From: Lathyrus oleraceus
Taxonomy: Eukaryota; Streptophyta; Magnoliopsida; Fabales; Fabaceae
Assembly (NCBI RefSeq): GCF_024323335.1
Contig: NC_066580.1
Span: 142,404,188-142,468,187, forward strand
Direction: 5' to 3'
Length of the DNA: 64,000 nt
How positions within the stretch are numbered: the stretch's first letter is position 1; the number at the start of each line of letters is the position of its first letter. Below are positions 54,302-63,960 of the stretch, one piece after another. Made by a program: the position numbers and the translations under genes. Under the pieces are notes generated by a model. That model saw nothing but the letters and a program-made list of their open reading frames with translations, was not told where the DNA came from and did not search any database.

Positions 54302-54723
54302 ATTTGAATTCGGTGTTAATTGGGAGGCATGTTGCTATTCTACAGGAAGTCCTTTCACGAGAAATTTCTTGAGCACATGGCATGACAAGAAAGAAATATT
54401 TTTGCTATCACGTGCAATGTAAAATCTTTCTCTAATTCCTTCCTTATCAACTAATGTAAAGGAACTACTTGCGAGTGGCAACAGCGGTAAGCCAAAGAGT
54501 GTATCAAGCTGCATGGACTCTTAGAACTTCCCGGTATTCAGGTGATGAGATACATTATCCACATGTCATGTAAATGGATGATTATGATTGAATAAATGAA
54601 TGAAATAAACAAAACATGAATGGAGAAATATGGAGGGAATTTCCAAACCTCGAATAAATGAGAAAAAGAAAATGAATGACGAAATGAAAAAGAAAAATTC
54701 AGGACCAAAATCGGGGTATGACA
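54302..54723. other. End of the Ogre-like LTR
   Basis: The minus strand of 54302-54530 reads coding-like (DKEGIRERFYIARDSKN, SCHVLKKFLVKGLP) but I cannot name it. The last 190 bp are AT-rich LTR end ending GGACCAAAATCGGGGTATGA plus CA. Confidence 0.4.
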
Positions 54724-54728
54724 ATTAT

Positions 54729-55778
54729 GTAACCTAATTACTATGTCCACAAACGATTAGGTTCATACTCAAGCATTCAAATATCAAGAATTACCGGTCA
54801 GATAGAAAATCCCTAGTCCTAGGTTATTTTTACTATCCAAAGTTCTTATCCAGGTCAATGAATAATCGCAGTCCCGCTTACACTATTCATATTGATCATC
54901 ATTCGTTGGTCCGACAAATAAAGCATAAAGAACGGCGATAAGAACAAATCAATGGAAAAGAAGAAATAAGCAATACATTCATAAACATCAAATCTGTCAC
55001 ATTCAGAATCAGGGTCACCCCCTAGCAATTGGGGGTTTAGCTACTCATAATAGAAGTAAAAACAAAGATTAATATTGTTGTCATTACAGAATTTCGTGAG
55101 GAATCAATCTTCAATCGTCTGAAAACTCTTGAACATATGAATCCTTTGATATTCGTTGAGTCTCCAGCTCTCAAAACGCGTCTTTTTTCTCTCCAAGAAT
55201 GTCCAACCCCCGGAAAATCGTGGTCTGGCCTCTTAATAGCTATTCAGTTGGATTTTTCCTGAATTTGTGCTCCATACGCGTACTGCGCTGTCCCATACGC
55301 GTACTGCCTAGTATGAAACGCGTATTGGACGTAACACAACCATTGGTACGCGTATTGCCCAGACTGGTACGCGTATTGCCCAGACTGGTACGCGTATCAC
55401 CAGAAGCTTGTCTTTTGGCTGAATTTTCCATCCCTCTGGTCATTTGCGTATGCTACGCGTACTGGGAAGGTCCATACGCGTATCATGTAGGGCCATACGC
55501 GTATGGACAACAGGTTCTCCAAAAATTGGCTTTTTCTTCCATTTTCTTGCTCGGGCTCGATTTCGCATCTTACGTTTGATTTCCTGAGCTTCCAAACTAG
55601 CTTTTTACCTGCTACATACCAAAAAGTGTAAAATATCCTCAAGAAACTCATAAGTAACAACACACTTAATATTATAGAATTGAGCTTATATCTAACTAAA
55701 ATTGCTTCAATTTACACAGTTTACCTGACTTATTTACGGTTAAATAGTGGACTGTCTAGCATAAATGGTGACTGATCA
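54729..55778 (-). repeat. 5' LTR of the Athila-type element, start part
   Basis: Collinear with 38771-39841. It contains the ATACGCGTAT array at 55272-55508 and ends (plus strand) GTGACTGATCA at 55778, immediately before the second copy of the 66-bp target duplication (55779-55844). Confidence 0.9.
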
Positions 55779-55844
55779 GCGTCGTATGAAGGTGAGAAAA
55801 GTAGAGTATCATTGTTCATACATAACGTTGACTGATGCAAGCCA

Positions 55845-55977
55845 TGAGGGTACGTACATGTATTACCTGGATCATATAAAAAATGATTTAGATGTTCAGT
55901 GTGTGTTTTCAGCATATAGTGGTGAAGTTAACAGAGGAGTTGAATGTCCATTTGTGTTGGTTGTTGTTGTTGATTAG
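55845..55977 (+). pseudogene. 3' part of the small unknown ORF interrupted by Athila
   Basis: Continues from the 66-bp duplicate: YYLDHIKNDLDVQC, then SGEVNRGVECPFV, then a run of valines and TAG at 55975. The frame is open back through the duplicated segment (MKVRKVEYHCSYITLTDASH). No family recognised. Its 5' part is 38233-38421. Confidence 0.35.
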
Positions 55978-56159
55978 TTAGTTAACACGCTATATAAATT
56001 TAAGTTGTTGTGATTGTACTTTGTAGACTACTCTACTTTGTAACCGGAAGCCTTTATTATTAAATATATTCCATAATGTTTGTTTCCAAAAGGCATTAGA
56101 AGTACATAAGGGTTGATAACATAATACATGCTTAAAAGTTGATAATAAAAAAACAACAT

Positions 56160-58236
56160 AATCATCTAGAGGATCCTGCAACATTTGGACATTTCCTACA
56201 CATGTGTTCTATTTTGCGACAAATCCCACACCTTTTATTTTCCTTTTCAACGTTGCTTATTTTGGTTCTAATCCGGGTGCTGGTTAGGCATCCTCTCTTC
56301 CTCCTTCTCATAGAGCCGTCGTGGCAAAGAGTAAATCCTTCATATTATGGCCAATTCTCCTCATGGGGAAGTCCTAGGAAAGTCTCCTTGTAGACCTTGA
56401 AGACATTAAGAATTTTGAACACGTCTGATATGTGAATGGAGTAGTCCTGGCGTATACTCGAACATGTTATGATTACATGGGAGCAAGGTAAGTGAAATGC
56501 CTGAAATTTCCCACAATCACAGTGTTATTTCCTAAGATCAACGTTGAAAGTACCGGTTTGTCGACCATCATTCTGATTAATCTTTTCATGGACCATGAAA
56601 TAGAATCTCTCGCGATCAAATTGCATGACGTTATGTGTGTTAGCTTTACTCACTTCTTCAGTCATCCCCTTGTTGCAGTTATCAGTGAAAACTAGGCCAG
56701 AGAACAACAATTTTATCCACTGATGGCCTCTTTTACCAAAGAGTGATCCTAACCGATAATACATAGACTGGACCAATGCAGTGATTGGAAGGTTTTAGGT
56801 TTCTTTAAGTACCTTCATTGTTTCTGCCAAATTAGTTATCGCGTGACCCCAGTGTTCCCCTTCGTCATATGCCATTGTCCACTTCTCCCGAGGGATGTTG
56901 TATATCCATGATAAAGTGTCATTGTTTGTTCTTCGGGTTTCCCCGTGATAGTAGTTAAATGTCGCCTCTGTCAACGCATAACCCATGTTAACAACTTTTA
57001 TGCGCAATTCCTTGTCTTTAATCTCACGCATGAAGTTTTGTGCAATGTGTCTAATGCAATAGACGTGTGAAGATAAAGGATATTGCCATCCATTTTCAGG
57101 ATTATTATATGCACTCTTTATTGATTCATCTTTTGTCTGGTATAAGACACATATTTGCTTGTGGAATAACGTGTATTCTCAAATTCCTAAGAAAGAAACT
57201 CCAAGCATAGTTTGTCTCACCTTCAACTAATGCGAAAGCTATTGGGAAAATGTTCCAGTTCCCATCATGTGCCACAACCATCAACAAAGTCCCTTTATAC
57301 TTCTCATATAACCATGTTCCGTCAACCTGCACAATAGGTTTACAATAGGCGAAACCACGTATACATGGTCGAAACGCCCAAAAGAGACGATGGAAGATCC
57401 TCTTGTCACCCAATTAGGATCCATCGTATGAAATCATAAGTAAGGTTTGCAATTCTGTAATAGTACCTGGAAGATATGTTTTCATTACCAGCATCCTCTA
57501 CGGCAGGTCGTTGTAAGATGTCTCACAATTTCCATACATCAATTCTATTGCCTTACACTTTGCAATCCATGTCTTTTTGTACGATATTATGTACCTGTAT
57601 TTTTCTATAACATGAGCAATGATCACCTTCACCTTAAGAGAAGCGTCGCAATTAACATTCTCCATTATGCTCTTACTAATCATTTCTAAATTGAGTTTTC
57701 TATGGTCTTGTGACATAGAAGTGGTTGTGCATGTATGAGGCCCACCAAGCTTACCAATCTTCCACTTTGAGTTCCCCTTACGCAAAGAAGCCTTGTGTTT
57801 GAATTTGCAAGCAAAATTATTACATTTGATGAAGTATCATACATTGTCAGATTTAGTCACTGAATAATCAAGACTACATTTTATATGCCAATGTTGCAAC
57901 GCGACAACACACACTTGCTTGTTTTCAAACTCCATGCCCTCCTCTATGTCGTCAACATTGTGGATTGGTGTGAAACTTCCAAAAACAGAGATCTGTTGAG
58001 CATCATCCAAACTTATATTTTGCATGTGAACAGGTGGATTGTACAAAGTAATCAGTTGGGCTCTTACTTCTACAGTAGGTGTGTCGATGAGTCTTCATTG
58101 CCATCGTCATCGCTATAACTAAATAGATCTTCAAAGCGGACCTCTTCTTGATCATCCTCACTGTCTTCTCCAACCTCTTCATTCGGTATGAAAGGTTCAT
58201 TATTTTGTGTCGGTTCATCGTCAATGGTTTGACTCA
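56160..58236 (-). pseudogene. Mutator-like (MULE) transposase pseudogene
   Basis: Reads leftward from MSQTIDDEPTQNNE and an acidic stretch (EDSEDDQEEVRFED). Next is a MuDR N-terminal domain (EGMEFENKQVCVVALQHW, SDNVRYFIKC, CKFKHKA), then the DDE transposase (IVQVDGTWLYEKYKGTLL, AFALVEGETNYAWSFFLRNL, HVYCIRHIAQNFMREIKD, WGHAITNLAE). A SWIM zinc finger follows (CDCGKFQAFHLPCSHVI) and a C-terminal zinc knuckle (CGICRKIEHMCRKC). At least four stops and one frameshift (near 57120) inactivate it. It is divergently arranged with the plant-mobile-domain gene at 59132, probably as one element. Confidence 0.85.
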
Positions 58237-58749
58237 TTCCATACTAGTGTGATTGTATGGATTTAGTCGAACATGTTTCAAGATGTTCATGTAGATGAAC
58301 ATATATCTCAATGGTGGATAATTGAGAAAATGTTATGTGACACTGAAACATTGACTTGACTTGTTCGTCATTCTCAATAGGTGTCATTATGTAAAAGACA
58401 ATATCATCGTCTTCATTAATTAATGGATGGCGATAAATAATTTCTTCAACGCGACTTTGCAACCTTTTTTTAATTCGATCTTTCAGATGATGGAAATTAA
58501 AATTGATGTGGATTTTGAATAAATGGATATTTGTATTGCTAAATGAGAATCACTCATTAATATATGTGAAAATAGTTCCGTTATAGTGAATGGATACTAC
58601 TAAATTTTTCTGAGTCATTTAGATATTAGAAATGAATGAAGTGGTGGTGGAATGTGGAATGAGGATACTACTAAATACATCTTTTATAGTCAAAAAATGA
58701 TTCCTAATGGATGGAAGAATACCAAATTCGGTCATAGCATGAGAAACAT

Positions 58750-58900
58750 CATTGCTTAGCTCTCCCAATGGTTGGACGAGGCATAATACATGTAGGCTTA
58801 ACTCGGCCAATGGTTGGACGAGCATAACACATGCAGGCTTAACTCGGCCAATGGTTGGGCGAGGAAAAATAGGGTAGATGCAACTCGGCCAACCATTGGT
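58750..58900. repeat. CTCGGCCAATGGTTGG short repeats in the intergenic promoter region
   Basis: Three to four copies of a near-palindromic site, CTCGGCCAATGGTTGG followed by (A/G)CGAG, with a GCAGGCTTAA-type spacer of about 40 bp, and one inverted copy (CGGCCAACCATTGG). It lies between the divergent transposase and mobile-domain genes. A related CTCGGTCAATGAATGA site lies at 38120-38145. Confidence 0.7.
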
Positions 58901-59054
58901 TGACCTCTTTGTTTTTCATTGCATTGTCTCTCCAGTCAGTGAATCTTGGATGCAATGCTACAAGTATAGGTTTGCATGCATAGTCTAGGTTTGCATGCAT
59001 GCAATGCTATGTTACATCAACATAAAAAAACTCCAAAATATTATTTTCAGACTC

Positions 59055-59060
59055 TATAAA
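59055..59060 (+). promoter_or_regulatory. TATA box upstream of the plant-mobile-domain gene
   Basis: CTCTATAAAATGAG lies about 75 bp before ATG 59132, after the CTCGGCCAATGG repeats; placement is typical of a plant core promoter. Confidence 0.5.
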
Positions 59061-59131
59061 ATGAGCTTTTAGTTCCAAAACATTCACTCATCAAATCTAT
59101 TCATCTACAAGTTCAAATTCTAACTTATAAA

Positions 59132-60606
59132 ATGACTTTGTTGTGGATGGGAGAATCACACAGTGGAACAACAACAAACATCACAGAATATGTAAGTATT
59201 TTATACTCTACGTATTCATTAAGTTTTTTTATAAATTCAGCTTCTATCATCAACATATTCATTATGTTTTCTATTATATTTCAGGAAGACACTAGGTTCC
59301 GAGTCCATTACCATACTCATATTCAACCAAGTGTTGTTATATTACCGTATTTTGAATAAGCCGTTTTTGCTAAATTAGCAAAAATATCAAGTTTAAAAAT
59401 AGACTCCAAACTAGTTGTTGTGTTGTTAGAGAGATGTAGACCCGAGACACATACTTTTCATTTACCAACTGGTGAATGTACCATTACTTTGGAGGATGTT
59501 AGTATGTTACTCGATCTCCGAATTAACGGTAAACTTGTTAATGGCCCAACTAATGTAACTAACGATGTTTACATGGAGAATTTAGGCGTAGAACCGACGA
59601 TTTCGGATAAAAATGGGGTTTCTGTGAAAATTGTTTGGTTAGAAGCTCTGTTAACAATGTTAAAAAATAATTTTTCCCCGACGGAAGCAGAAAACATTCT
59701 TCATGCTAAAGTATATATTCTACTACTAATTGTTACATTCTTGATGTCAGATAAGGGTCACAATTTATTGCATTCATCTTGGTTACCTTTAGTATGCGAC
59801 TTAGAAAAATGTAACACATACAGTTGGAGTTTTGCTTGTCTGGCAACATTGTATATACATATATGCAAGGCAGCCCAAAAAGGAGTGAAAAGCATAGGAA
59901 GATGTGTTTTTTTACTCAGTGTTTAGGCATTCACACGCATACAGTTGTTTTCCCCTGTTAGTATTGAGGTGCAATAATATCCCTATGCATTAAGGTACTC
60001 AAATTTATTTAATGCACTTTATTATTCTCACAGTAAATTATAAATAATATTAATATATATTTTTTGTAAACGCAAGATGGTGCCAACAAGGTATGCATTA
60101 CGGAAATAATCCTTGTCGTCATCTACGTGGGTACCGAGTTGCAATTGAACACATGGAAGAAAATGATATAAGTATCGTACATTATAATCCTTAAGTTATC
60201 TAAACTTCTTATTTACATTATAACAATTATATTTCTTATGACAGTTTATATGGAGGTCGTACCTACATTACCTAGTGCCTAATTATAGTGATAGTTGAGT
60301 CTGGAGTGTGACACCATATATACTATATTTCTTTACCGTTGAGATGCATCAGACAGATAGGGTCAAAATCCAATTTGGATTTGAACAACACATCCCATCT
60401 CAGCCAAGATGTCTAAGGGAACACCATAACATGACTATGGTCGAAGCTTGGGATACACATTTGCAAAATTTGAATAAAGAAGAGGTCAAAAAATGAAAAA
60501 AAAGAAGGCATTTGCTATTACAAGGGAACTCAGTACTTGGTGAGTCTAAACCGGGTAGAGAATATATGAATTGGTTTTTGGAAATTCATTTTATGCACGT
60601 TGCTCT
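59132..60606 (+). pseudogene. Plant mobile domain (PMD, MAIN-like) gene, broken and 3'-truncated
   Basis: Exon 1 starts MTLLWMGESHSGTTTNITEY; a probable intron is 59192-59284 (GTAAGT to TTTCAG). A stop follows at 59357-59359, then the PMD core (FHLPTGECTITLEDVSMLLD, ENLGVEP, YSWSFACLATLYIHICKA), another stop near 59924, and later blocks separated by likely introns: LRGYRVAIEHMEE near 60115-60165, then VEMHQTDRVKIQFGFEQHIP at 60330 and GREYMNWFLEIH near 60555. PMD proteins act in transposon silencing and also ride on Mutator-like elements, which fits the divergent transposase. It is cut at 60608 by an Ogre-like LTR. Confidence 0.78.
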
Positions 60607-60607
60607 G

Positions 60608-61219
60608 TGTGGCATCTCGAAAAATACGATTCCTCGCGATGGTCGCGGAAAACTTTATGTTCGAACAGAGTCGCCACCGAACTTTATTCATCCAGTAAAG
60701 GGATAGGAAAATATTGATAAAACCTTTTGAATAATAGAATAATGGTCGTCACAACCATATTCGGGTTCGGGAGTGGATTACGCAAGAGGAAGGTATTAGC
60801 ACCCCTCACGTCCGTTGTACTCAACGAGAACCTTTTAGTTCTAATTTGTGTTTCGAGTGTTAATTTATGTTTGTTTGTTATCTTTGGGTTATAAAATATC
60901 GAAAATGGAAATGGATGAGAACCTCAGAAAGGAGAAAGGGAGGTTTTTTATTAGTGTGCTCGCGAAGATACAACAATCTCCTGCCTACGTATCCTTATGG
61001 TGCAATAAGGAAATCAGAGCATTCGTAGTTCGGGGAACTACGGTTGGTTGGTGTCTTTTAGTGAACAACTCTTTAGATCGTGTTCTAAAGGCTAAACATT
61101 GGCTTGTCTACTCTCGGCGGAGGCTTAAGCATTGGTTTGTTATGCGCATTAGAAAGGATTAAATGGTGTTCTTTCTGAAAATAGTTTTGGTCACACGGGG
61201 GTGACAAGTTGGATTAATA
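60608..61219 (+). repeat. Ogre-like LTR 5' fragment
   Basis: Starts TGTGGCATCTCG and then follows the first 270 bp of the solo LTR at 49061 (GAACAGAGTCGCCACCGAAC, GGTATTAGCACCCCTCACGT). It diverges after about 60900 and is cut at 61220 by another LTR start. The frame at 60848-61162 is LTR sequence. Confidence 0.65.
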
Positions 61220-61362
61220 TGTGTCGCATCCGCGAAAAACAACCGGCGGGCTAAAACAAAAACAAACAGAGCCTCCACCGTGCATTATTTATCCCAAAAG
61301 AGGGAAAGGAAACGCTCAGAGTAAACCTGGAAAAAGCATGGTCTCGCGACCAAAGAGAATGG
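61220..61362 (+). repeat. Second Ogre-like LTR start fragment
   Basis: TGTGTCGCATCCGCG, then ACAGAGCCTCCACCG and TTATTTATCCCAAAAGAGGG: the same order of blocks as the other LTR starts but more diverged. It is interrupted at 61363 by copia element 3. The rest lies beyond the window. Confidence 0.55.
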
Positions 61363-62742
61363 TGTTGGTGTAAGCCCTAGAGGCCAATACTTTTTGGTAC
61401 TTGTATCGAATTAATAAAAGGTTTTTTCTTTATTATGATTGATTAATAAAGTCCCTGGAATAGATAGTCCGTTTAATGTATTAAGTGTGACTTAATCGTG
61501 AGAACACATTAAACATAAGGACACTATTCTTAAAGTATCCGTAGTCGAGCTTTAGTGTGAAGTGGGATAACATTAAAGCATTAAGACTATTATGTTTGTA
61601 GACTGATGATCACATCTCATGGATCATGGATAAAGAGTTATCAAGTCTTAAACATAGGTATGAATATTAGGAGTAATATTTATACCGGATTGACCCGCTA
61701 TGAGAATACTATATAGAAAGTTATGCAAAGTGTCATAAGTTATTCTCATGGTGATAATAGTGTATTCCACTCTTCGACCTGAAACCACTATGGATCCTAG
61801 ATGTAGAGTCGAGTGCTTTATTGCTGATCCAACGTTATCCGTAACTGGATAACCATAAAGACAGTTGATGGGTACCCCACGAAGCATGCTAAGGGACATG
61901 AGTGACCTAGATGGAATTTGCCCATCCTGCATAACAGGATAAATGTCTATGGGCCCAATATTGAACTGCACAAGGATGACACGGTCTATGCCTTGTGTTC
62001 AATATAGACATAAGGGCAAAAGGGTAATTATACACATAATTATTATCACAGAAGGAATTGTCAGATCACTTGACATTTTCGTGTCTTGGGTAGCAGTGAT
62101 GTGTTGCTAGATACCGCTCACTGTTTATTATGTTAAATGCATGATTTAATATAATTGCCAACGTCACGAAAACCTACAGGGTCACACACAAAGGACGGAT
62201 TGATGAGAGATAGAGTAACTAAGGAATATCGTAAGGTACGGTGCCCTTAAGTGAATTATAGAACATCGTAAGATACGGTGTACTTGAGTAGAATATGAAA
62301 TATGGTAAGGTACCATGGGCTTAAGTGATTTTGGGCATATTATAAGATATGGGCCAAAATACACTTAAGTGGGCTTTTAGCTTGAAGCCCACACAAGTGG
62401 TTCTATAAATAGAACCCTTGTGCAGAAGCAAAAATTGGCGGTTGCATTATTTTCGTTTTCTATCACTCTCTCTCTCTCACTCAAAGCCTTCATTCGTACC
62501 AGCTAGCACTGAGATTGAAGGAACCCGTTCGTGTGGACTGAGTAGAGACGTTGTCATCGTTCAACGTTCGTGATCGCTTCGTGGATATGCATCAAAGGTT
62601 TTGATCGTCACAAGAGATCTGCACCAAAGGTTTCAGTCGTCACAAGAGGTAAATATTCTATAACTGATCATGACCATTCGTAAGGATCTCTAAAGGAGAA
62701 AATTTTAATTTCCGCTGCGTTTTGGACCGCAATTCTCCTTCA
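61363..62742 (+). repeat. 5' LTR of copia element 3
   Basis: 1380 bp; the TATA box TATAAATA is at 62404-62411 and the CT microsatellite near 62464-62479. Its antisense ORF (61648-61971, 107 codons) corresponds to the 83-codon ORF of the element 1 LTRs. Confidence 0.9.
62404..62411 (+). promoter_or_regulatory. LTR TATA box of copia element 3
   Basis: TATAAATA in the context GGTTCTATAAATAGAACC, identical to the boxes of copia element 1, upstream of a CTCTCTCTC tract. Confidence 0.6.
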
Positions 62743-62743
62743 G

Positions 62744-62757
62744 TGGTATCAGAGCCA
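62744..62757 (+). other. Primer-binding site of copia element 3
   Basis: TGGTATCAGAGCCA one base after the LTR end, complementary to initiator tRNA-Met. Confidence 0.9.
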
Positions 62758-63289
62758 CTTACGAAACCATGACTCGGATAGTTGTTTATTTTCTGTATTA
62801 ATATGATTAAAAGACAGAATGAATCAATTAATTAAACGAGAAATTAAATTTGGCATCATGAGTGTACGAGTTGGATGATTGATGTTGACTATGCTTCGGA
62901 ATCCGACATTAGTATGGTGAAGCAGCGATACATCGATCGTCCATAGGTTACGCAATTGAGACCGATCAACTTATATATGATATAAGTAATCCTAATGCAA
63001 AATACGGTATATGTGATATACTGTTTCTGTTTCGTTCATTCGAACACTAAAAGATTTTTTTCCTTTGAGCGATCAATGGTCATTTGCTTCGGAATCCGAC
63101 ATTAGTATGGTGAAGCAATGACCTGTTGATCAATCATACTGAATCAACAATCGAGGTGTGTTTGACGGTCTGAAATTGGCGCATTAGGGTTGGTGACGGC
63201 GCAAGGGTTGTGCCGTCAAGGAGTTGTGAATTTAGGGCTTTTGGAAGAGGTCTGTAGACTGTTTCAAAGTTCTGTTATTTTGGCCGCGT

Positions 63290-63535
63290 GAAGCTCGTGT
63301 GACGAGCGTAACAAGCGTAACAAACTGGATGTGTGACGGTCGTAACACGGCCATGACGGTCGTAACAAGGACGTGACAGTCGTCACATGCCTTGTGACGG
63401 TCGTCACACTCACAAAATTCTAGGCGTTTTTGTTTTGACCTGTGACGGTCGTAACGTGTCCTGTGACGCTCGTCACACTCACATGGCCTGTGACGGTCGT
63501 CACACGCCTGTGATGGTCGTCACACTCACAGAGTA
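63290..63535. repeat. Near-palindrome array GTGACGGTCGTCAC in the copia 3 leader
   Basis: About nine copies of GTGACGGTCGTCAC or GTGACGGTCGTAAC variants in 245 bp, often as doublets with CACACGCCT or CACTCACA spacers. It occupies the leader position where copia element 1 has the GTTAACCGGTTAAC array. Confidence 0.85.
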
Positions 63536-63809
63536 GTGTGATCGGTCGTCGAAATTTAATTTTGTTTTAATTAATTAAAGGAATTAAGATTAATAATAAT
63601 AATAATAATGTTTTATTATTGTTGCCTTGTTGTGATCAGTTATGGCCTTAGTCTTCCTTTATTTTGTTTTGGGTTTTTAAATACGACCTGCGTGTCGTGC
63701 CTCTCCTTTTGATCTCTTAATGTAACTTCTTTTCTCATCTCAAACCCTCGTATGTAAAACGAGTTTCTTCTGGAATGTAATGTTATGAAGAAAGAGAAGA
63801 TTTCAATAT

Positions 63810-63960
63810 CAAAGGAGGATAACCTTGAAGATCAAAGGAGAACAACCTTGAAGATCAAAGGAGAACAATCTTGAAGATCAAAGGAGGACAATCTTGAAGA
63901 TCTTGCTCGGAGAACCTTAGAGAATAATTCAATACTAAAGGAGGACAACCTTGAAGATCT
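63810..63960. repeat. Tandem repeat of about 27 bp, AAAGGAGAACAACCTTGAAG, near gag
   Basis: Five units of (A)AAGGAGGACAA(C/T)CTTGAAGATC, four directly adjacent and a fifth after about 40 bp. Copia element 1 has a single copy at the equivalent place (12325-12355, minus strand). Confidence 0.8.

Larger units (their letters stand above)
49061..54723 (+). mobile_element. Ogre-like solo LTR of 5.7 kb carrying host gene fragments
   Basis: The ends are TGTCGCACCTCG and GGGGTATGACA, with the target ATTAT duplicated at 49056-49060 and 54724-54728. The first 270 bp match Ogre-like fragments at 60608 and 33814 (AGTCGCCACCGAACTTTATT, CCCCTCACGTCCGTTGTACT). No primer site or gag/pol lies inside, and length and termini fit the very long LTRs of legume Ogre elements. 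Unusually, 52.2-54.3 kb holds exon sequences of three plant genes. Whether these were captured by the LTR or arrived on a separate transposon (Helitron or Pack-MULE) cannot be decided here. Confidence 0.75.
38422..55778 (-). mobile_element. Athila-type Ty3-gypsy retrotransposon, 17.4 kb with nested insertion
   Basis: On the minus strand the LTRs begin TGATCAGTCACC and end TTCCCATCA. The tRNA-Asp-type primer-binding site is at 48690-48707 and the polypurine tract near 39842-39855. The order on the minus strand is 5' LTR (48713-55778, split by 49061-54723), gag-protease (46091-48562), pol (43125-46193), a third ORF in the env position (41212-42537), and 3' LTR (38422-39841). The DLGASVSLMP protease, tRNA type and third ORF fit Athila. 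Pol has one frameshift and one TAG. The element is flanked by a 66-bp direct repeat instead of 5 bp. Confidence 0.88.
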
